Below are positions 24,438 to 29,094 of a DNA stretch of 29,094 bases, piece after piece. Position 1 is the first letter of the stretch. Every line of letters begins with the position of its first letter. The DNA lies in NCBI GenBank assembly GCA_964634355.1, contig CAZWIF010000007.1:1-29094 (forward strand), read 5' to 3'. A model generated the notes under the pieces. It did no database searches and was not told the origin of the DNA. It worked only from the letters and a program-made list of their open reading frames with translations. This stretch comes from CAKPSH01 sp964634355 (GTDB lineage Bacteria; Bacillota; Clostridia; TANB77; CAG-508). A program made the position numbers and the translations under genes.

Positions 24438-26747
24438 CTACCTCACCTCTCTATGGTTGTTTCCTCTAGGATGTAAAATTCCTTCTATTCGTTCATATAG
24501 AGCTCTCATCTCTTCGGGATTGCTTTCTCTATAACAATTCTCCATATATTCTAATGTAACCAGATTGCCACTCTTACTCATAAATGCATTTATTTTTTCT
24601 CTTAAGCTCTCATCTGATACTTCTATATTTTCTAATGCTTTACTAATTATTCCATAATAAATTGAATAAATCCTTTTACTCTCTTCGCTATCTGTATCCT
24701 GTCTCTGTTCAAACTCTTGTAACATCGTTTCTATACTTTTACTTGTTCCATCAGCGTTATATTCTACTGCTAATATAGGATATTCTGTTAATATTTGAGG
24801 ATTATTTCTTATTAATAAACCTACATAACTAGAGATATCAATTTTATTTTCTCCTATAGACATTTTTTTTACTGAACCTTTATATATTGGATATTTTTCT
24901 CTTTCCTGTTCATATTTTTTCATTTGATTATTTTTCACCTTATTTGCAATCTCTGGGTTTAATTCTTGCAAAAACTTTAGTGCTTCTAATATTTCCTCTA
25001 TTCTAGCATCAGATTCCATAAATATACTTTCATAATTATCTTCATAAAATCTAGAGTCATATTCTTCTATAATTATTTCTTTAATGAAATTATATGTTAA
25101 ATAATCTATCTTTCCTTTATCTATGTTATTTTCTTGCACAGCATGCTGCATTTCATGAAACATAACTCTAATCAACTCAAATCTGTCCTCTGACTTAGTA
25201 CTATTTTGAAATGTCTTTAATAAATTTTCATTTATCCAAATTGCAACATACTTGTGGTCATAATTTCCATTTAAATATGAGTCTCCATTTCCAAAAAAGA
25301 CATATCCTCCTATATATATTCCCTTATCCATCAATGTATAGCAAATTATACTTTGTACACATGCTTTTAACGCCTCTTCACTTATCAAATACGATTTTTC
25401 TGTAATGCTTTGCTTAATAATTTCATTAGCTATATCCAAAGGTAGTATTTGTCTATTCATATATGCAGTTCTAGCTTTTTCGTCTAGTTCTTGTATTCCT
25501 TCAGTTCCATCAAACTCTACTACATCTTCGGTCATATCTGGAAGTTCTATATAATTATTTTCTAAAGTTTTCCTTAGTTCTTCACTTTCCTCTTCTGTAA
25601 AATAACCTGCATATATTAAAGTAATCAAATTATCAGCAAAACTTTGACTAATCCTTGGATTGAACGGCATTCTTCCTATTTTTTTTAGATAATAGTTTAC
25701 GGGCAAAAAAGGATATCTTCCTTTTTCTATTTCACCTTCTTTTCTTTCTAATGCACTACAAGTTAAATCATCTGGGACATCTATATTCGCTAAAAATTTT
25801 GCACATTCATACGGATTATCAAGCTGTGTAATTACTTGTTCCATAATAACATCTAGATCTTGAGTATAAACTTTCCCAAAATGTTCTGCTATTATTTCAA
25901 TAATTCCTTCTTCTCCATCTATTTCATAATCAGTAATCTGTTTAAATATATTTTCTGATATTTGTTCTATAATTTTAACCACAATTTTAATATCTCTTAT
26001 TTGTCCATTCCACATTAATTGAAATAGTTCATCATCTTTTACTGTTTCAGGTTTAAAAATCACTTTTGCCCTAAGAATGGTTTCTGCATACTGAGTTATA
26101 AAATTTTTCTCATAGTAATTTAATTTTCCATAATCCTTCTGCGCAATTTTTTTTAAAAGATTTTTTTCTCTTATTATCTCTAATATTCTTTTCTTTTGTG
26201 CATCAGGTATCAGAAAATAATTTGATTTTAATTGCATCAAAAGATGTCCTATCATGTTCTCTTCATAGCAATTATTTATATAATTTCTACCTGATATACC
26301 ATTTATATCATTATTTTCTAATATTCCACTTTCTTCTATAGCACTTATATAATCTACCCTATCTGTGACATACATCAATGCACTATTGTTAGAGCTTTCA
26401 TTTGATGTCACTTGCAAGTTATAAGCAAATTTTCCCTCATAAAAGCTTAACATCTCTATTATGTCAGACTTATAATATTCAAATCCTGAAACTTCTTCAA
26501 ATAATCCTTTTTGTTTTATTATCCTTATTATATCCTTCTTAAGTCGTTCAGATATTTCTCTGTGTTTTTCATCATTAGTTCTCTTAATTTGATATCCTGG
26601 TAATAGTATTCTAAAATATTCTTTTAACTTTTCAAATAATTCAGAATTATTTTCAAAATACTTGATTCTTTCAGCTTTATCTTGAATTCCATCTATTATA
26701 TCTAACCTATATTCTATTTGTCCTAATAATTCTTCAACATCTGGCAT
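24438..26747 (-). CDS. Unknown 769-aa protein with HEMQH zincin-like motif
   Basis: No full-length family is recognised. Residues 531-535 read HEMQH within LIRVMFHEMQHAVQEN, matching the HExxH zinc-binding signature of zincin metallopeptidases. About 45 residues later, ESDAR (E578-S579-D580-A581) could supply a third ligand, as glutamates do in gluzincins. Upstream is a long helical, acidic region (1-450). Between about 475 and 510 a beta-like stretch (GYVFFGNGDS, HKYVAIWINENLL) precedes the motif, as the edge strand does in zincins. There is no signal peptide or membrane segment, so it is probably cytoplasmic. A clean promoter (26786-26814) and GAGGAAG site precede it. Protease activity is an inference from one motif. 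Confidence 0.75.
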   Translation of the reverse strand: MPDVEELLGQIEYRLDIIDGIQDKAERIKYFENNSELFEKLKEYFRILLPGYQIKRTNDEKHREISERLKKDIIRIIKQKGLFEEVSGFEYYKSDIIEMLSFYEGKFAYNLQVTSNESSNNSALMYVTDRVDYISAIEESGILENNDINGISGRNYINNCYEENMIGHLLMQLKSNYFLIPDAQKKRILEIIREKNLLKKIAQKDYGKLNYYEKNFITQYAETILRAKVIFKPETVKDDELFQLMWNGQIRDIKIVVKIIEQISENIFKQITDYEIDGEEGIIEIIAEHFGKVYTQDLDVIMEQVITQLDNPYECAKFLANIDVPDDLTCSALERKEGEIEKGRYPFLPVNYYLKKIGRMPFNPRISQSFADNLITLIYAGYFTEEESEELRKTLENNYIELPDMTEDVVEFDGTEGIQELDEKARTAYMNRQILPLDIANEIIKQSITEKSYLISEEALKACVQSIICYTLMDKGIYIGGYVFFGNGDSYLNGNYDHKYVAIWINENLLKTFQNSTKSEDRFELIRVMFHEMQHAVQENNIDKGKIDYLTYNFIKEIIIEEYDSRFYEDNYESIFMESDARIEEILEALKFLQELNPEIANKVKNNQMKKYEQEREKYPIYKGSVKKMSIGENKIDISSYVGLLIRNNPQILTEYPILAVEYNADGTSKSIETMLQEFEQRQDTDSEESKRIYSIYYGIISKALENIEVSDESLREKINAFMSKSGNLVTLEYMENCYRESNPEEMRALYERIEGILHPRGNNHREVR

Positions 26748-26785
26748 AGTTTCTTCCTCTATTTACAATAGTATTTATAATATTT

Positions 26786-26814
26786 ATTATAATTTAATAT
26801 TTAATAAAAATCAA
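26786..26814 (-). promoter_or_regulatory. Promoter of the HEMQH gene pair
   Basis: On the minus strand TTGATT (26809-26814) and a consensus TATAAT (26786-26791) are separated by 17 bases, about 40 bases upstream of the start codon. Confidence 0.65.
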
Positions 26815-26884
26815 TAAGAGTTTTTGGGAACTTTTATAGGCTGTATTAAAAATCATTATTTGCTAAATTATAATTTATACAATT

Positions 26885-26910
26885 AGGGACGTCCAAAAGT
26901 CGGCGTCCCT
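26885..26910. repeat. GTAGGG-type palindromic repeat downstream of the MATE fusion gene
   Basis: Arms AGGGACG (26885-26891) and CGTCCCT (26904-26910) form a GC-rich hairpin in AT-rich DNA. Read on the minus strand it begins TGTAGGGACG, sharing the TGTAGGG end and palindromic layout with the pair at 14113-14246. It may also help end transcription 28 bases past the stop, though no U-tract follows. Confidence 0.6.
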
Positions 26911-26937
26911 ACATATATTATAAATAATTACTACTTT

Positions 26938-28881
26938 CTATTTATTTTTTACATATTCGCAAATTATTCTTGCAACCTCTTCATTACCGATTTGGCAATC
27001 TATGCACAGGTTATAGTTATTCTTATTTCCCCAAGATTGATTTGATATTACTTCATAATATGATGCTCTTGATTTATCTGATTTCATAACATATTTTTTT
27101 GCTTCTTGATAATTATCGTTATATAAATTTTGAATTGTTTTTATTCTATATTCTAATGGTGCATATAAAAATACCTTAATCAAGTTAGGATTATTCTTCA
27201 ATATATAATCTGCACTTCTACCTACAATCACACAGTCTCCTTCTTCAGCAATTTGTTTTATAATTTCTGCCTGCTTGATTATTGATTCTTTTTCTGCATC
27301 TAATGATAAATAATATCTATATAACTCTTCTTCATTACTATTTACTAAAGAATGTTCAATAGCATATCTCTTAATTTCTTCTTTATCATAGAATTTTATA
27401 CCTAAATTTTCTGCAACCTTTCTCGCAATTTCTTTTCCATTTGTTCCATGTTCACGTGATATTGATATTACTAACTTCTTTGATATGTTTATTGTCTCTT
27501 TCTCTTTTATACTTTCAATTCTTTCTTTATAAGATTTTCTCAATATAAATAATGAAATTATTGCTGTAAGTACTTCTGCTATCGGGAATGTCCACCATAC
27601 AAGATTTACAACATTATCTGACAAAGTAAATAAATAAGCTACCGGAAAAACAAATATCACTAATCTTAAAAGTGAAATAATTAATGGTTTTAAAGCATAT
27701 CCTATTGATTGTAATATACCTTGTATAGCTACGGAACATCCCATAAATATATATCCTATACTTGCTATTCTTAACGCTATACAACAAAGCTCTATAATTT
27801 CAGCTGATGTTCCTCCTGATAATCCAAATAGACTTGCTATTGGTTTTGCAAATATTTCAAATATTACTGTTAAAATTAATGTAACTATCAATGTATCAAT
27901 TATTCCATACTTTATACAATCATTTATTCGTTTTTTATCTTTCATACCATAATTAAAAGATAAAATTGATATTATTGTATTTGATAATCCAAATGCAGAA
28001 AATAATGCTATTTGCTGTATTTTATAATAAATACCAAATGAACCAACAAGTACGGTTGGATTTGCTTCTGCTCCTCCCAGAATTGCATTCATTCCCGCCA
28101 TCATAACTGATAACAAAGCTTGCATTATTGCAGCTGAAATTCCAATCTTATATATCCCTTTAATTAAACCTATTTCTGGTCTAATATATTTTGGATTTCC
28201 ATTAATTTCTTTATTCAACACATAATGAAATATCATTGCTAGAATTAGAGATACAAATTGCCCAATAACTGTAGCCCATGCTGCACCTGCAACTCCCATC
28301 TTAAAAGGGAATATAAACACATAGTCTAACACAATATTGGTAATAGCTCCTAAAATTTGTGATATTGTTGAAAGCATTGTCTTTCCTGTTGATTGTAAAA
28401 ATCTTTCATAAACAGTATACCCAATTGCTCCAAGTGATAAACAACAACAGATTCTTAAATAAGTTGTTCCCATAGATACTACTTCTTCATTTCCACCTGC
28501 AAATGCTGAAATAAAACCTTTTGAACCAAATACTCCAAATAAAAGAAAAATAATAAATATACAAATACTAAGAAATATACCATTTCCTGCTACTTTATTT
28601 ACTATCTCATGATTCTTTTCTCCTAAGCTTTTTGAAAGTAGAGCATTCAATCCAACTCCTGTTCCAACTCCTATAGCGATAATTAAAATCTGTACTGGAA
28701 ATGCTAAAGTTAAAGCTTGATTTGCGATTGCTCCTTGTTCTCCCATATTTGTTACAAAAATACTATCAACTACATTATATAATGCTTGTAACACCATTGA
28801 TATAATCATCGGCAAACCCATTTTCCAAAATAATTTTTTCATAGGTGCATCTGCCATTTTGTTTCTTTTTACTTCTTCCAT
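26938..28881 (-). CDS. MATE efflux transporter fused to cytidylate-kinase-like domain
   Basis: Residues 1 to about 450 form a complete MATE-family transporter: about 12 hydrophobic segments, opening with PMKKLFWKMGLPMIISMVLQ and ALYNVVDSIFV. Such proteins export drugs or metabolites in exchange for sodium or protons. After a charged linker (ERIESIKEKETINISKK, about 454-469), residues 470-647 form a cytosolic domain resembling the cytidylate kinase-like family. It has VISISREHGTNGKEIA (P-loop region, 472-486), YDKEEIKRYA and GDCVIVGRSADYIL (about 549-561). The frame is continuous with no stop or SD between domains. ATG 28881 is preferred because GGGAGGA precedes it; an earlier ATG at 28893 lies within that site. 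Whether the second domain phosphorylates nucleotides or senses them is unknown. Confidence 0.88.
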   Translation of the reverse strand: MEEVKRNKMADAPMKKLFWKMGLPMIISMVLQALYNVVDSIFVTNMGEQGAIANQALTLAFPVQILIIAIGVGTGVGLNALLSKSLGEKNHEIVNKVAGNGIFLSICIFIIFLLFGVFGSKGFISAFAGGNEEVVSMGTTYLRICCCLSLGAIGYTVYERFLQSTGKTMLSTISQILGAITNIVLDYVFIFPFKMGVAGAAWATVIGQFVSLILAMIFHYVLNKEINGNPKYIRPEIGLIKGIYKIGISAAIMQALLSVMMAGMNAILGGAEANPTVLVGSFGIYYKIQQIALFSAFGLSNTIISILSFNYGMKDKKRINDCIKYGIIDTLIVTLILTVIFEIFAKPIASLFGLSGGTSAEIIELCCIALRIASIGYIFMGCSVAIQGILQSIGYALKPLIISLLRLVIFVFPVAYLFTLSDNVVNLVWWTFPIAEVLTAIISLFILRKSYKERIESIKEKETINISKKLVISISREHGTNGKEIARKVAENLGIKFYDKEEIKRYAIEHSLVNSNEEELYRYYLSLDAEKESIIKQAEIIKQIAEEGDCVIVGRSADYILKNNPNLIKVFLYAPLEYRIKTIQNLYNDNYQEAKKYVMKSDKSRASYYEVISNQSWGNKNNYNLCIDCQIGNEEVARIICEYVKNK

Positions 28882-28926
28882 AATTCCTCCCATTTGTTAT
28901 TTTTTATCAAAAATAGAGCAAAAAAA

Positions 28927-28965
28927 TAATGCGTAATCCGTACATCAACTGGATTTACACACTAT
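28927..28965 (-). terminator. Terminator-like hairpin in the leader of the MATE fusion gene
   Basis: On the minus strand TGTGTAAATCC pairs with GGATTACGCA (one bulge, one G-U) around an 11-base loop and runs straight into TTATTTTTTT. The hairpin lies downstream of the promoter at 28989-29017 and upstream of the gene, so it could act as an attenuator. A short frame ATG AGT AAC AAT AGT GTG TAA (28975-28955) overlaps the first arm. Confidence 0.55.
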
Positions 28966-28988
28966 TGTTACTCATTGATTGTTTAAAA

Positions 28989-29017
28989 ATATTATCATAT
29001 TTTTTTTTATTTTTCAA
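28989..29017 (-). promoter_or_regulatory. Promoter of the MATE fusion gene
   Basis: TTGAAA (29012-29017) and TAATAT (28989-28994) on the minus strand are separated by exactly 17 bases, with an A/T-rich spacer and upstream region. This is the same hexamer pair and spacing as at cls. The remainder of 29018-29094 shows no gene. Confidence 0.65.
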
Positions 29018-29094
29018 GCATTTTTTTAATTTTGTTAAAATTTTTGTGACTAGTAAATGAAAATGTCCCAAAAATTGATTTCATTTGTAAATAA

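Overview
The window is AT-rich, and every gene I can support lies on the minus strand, so transcription runs from high to low coordinates. Gene content suggests an uncultured low-GC Clostridia-type Firmicute: consensus AAAGGAGG ribosome binding sites, a clustered type II fatty-acid synthesis (FAS) operon containing acc genes, RlmH, and a cardiolipin synthase with two PLD motifs. The sequence looks like a short-read metagenome assembly. Both 100-N gaps are flanked by an identical 55-base overlap, so they are probably not real gaps.

Layout in the direction of transcription. (1) 28881-26938: a MATE transporter fused to a cytidylate-kinase-like domain, behind a strong promoter and a terminator-like leader hairpin. 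(2) 26747-24018: a butted pair of unrecognised genes, the larger with an HEMQH zincin motif, followed by a PHP-type phosphoesterase (24001-23165). (3) 23035-10968: a 12-kb lipid operon in the order acyl-CoA ligase, birA, fabD, fabG, fabF, accB, fabZ, accC, accD, accA, fabI, acpP and a FabK/nitronate-monooxygenase-like flavoenzyme. (4) A GH13 glycosidase (10634-9180) of visibly higher GC. (5) rlmH. (6) Two ABC modules arranged as one probable operon (8233-1971): a LolD-like ATPase with a giant coiled-coil FtsX permease, then an EcsA/BcrA-like ATPase with a polytopic permease. (7) Cardiolipin synthase and the 5' part of a tRNA-Leu.

How the lipid genes fit together. AccA, AccD, AccC and AccB make malonyl-CoA, with AccB biotinylated by BirA. 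FabD moves the malonyl group to AcpP. FabF, FabG, FabZ and FabI run elongation, and the leading acyl-CoA ligase could activate exogenous fatty acids. No fabH, plsX, fapR or fabT is visible. Biotin handling is broken as written: accC carries two single-base insertions and birA one, while long genes elsewhere are intact. Each frame is restored by removing one base. BirA also lacks its usual C-terminal domain.

Most interesting observations: the MATE-kinase fusion and its leader hairpin; an 11-leucine then 9-tyrosine heptad ladder in the FtsX permease; a perfect hairpin that would bring a distant Shine-Dalgarno sequence next to the fabF start; clustering of frameshifts in the biotin genes; the HEMQH gene pair; and GTAGGG-type palindromic repeats, one pair of which splits accD from accA.
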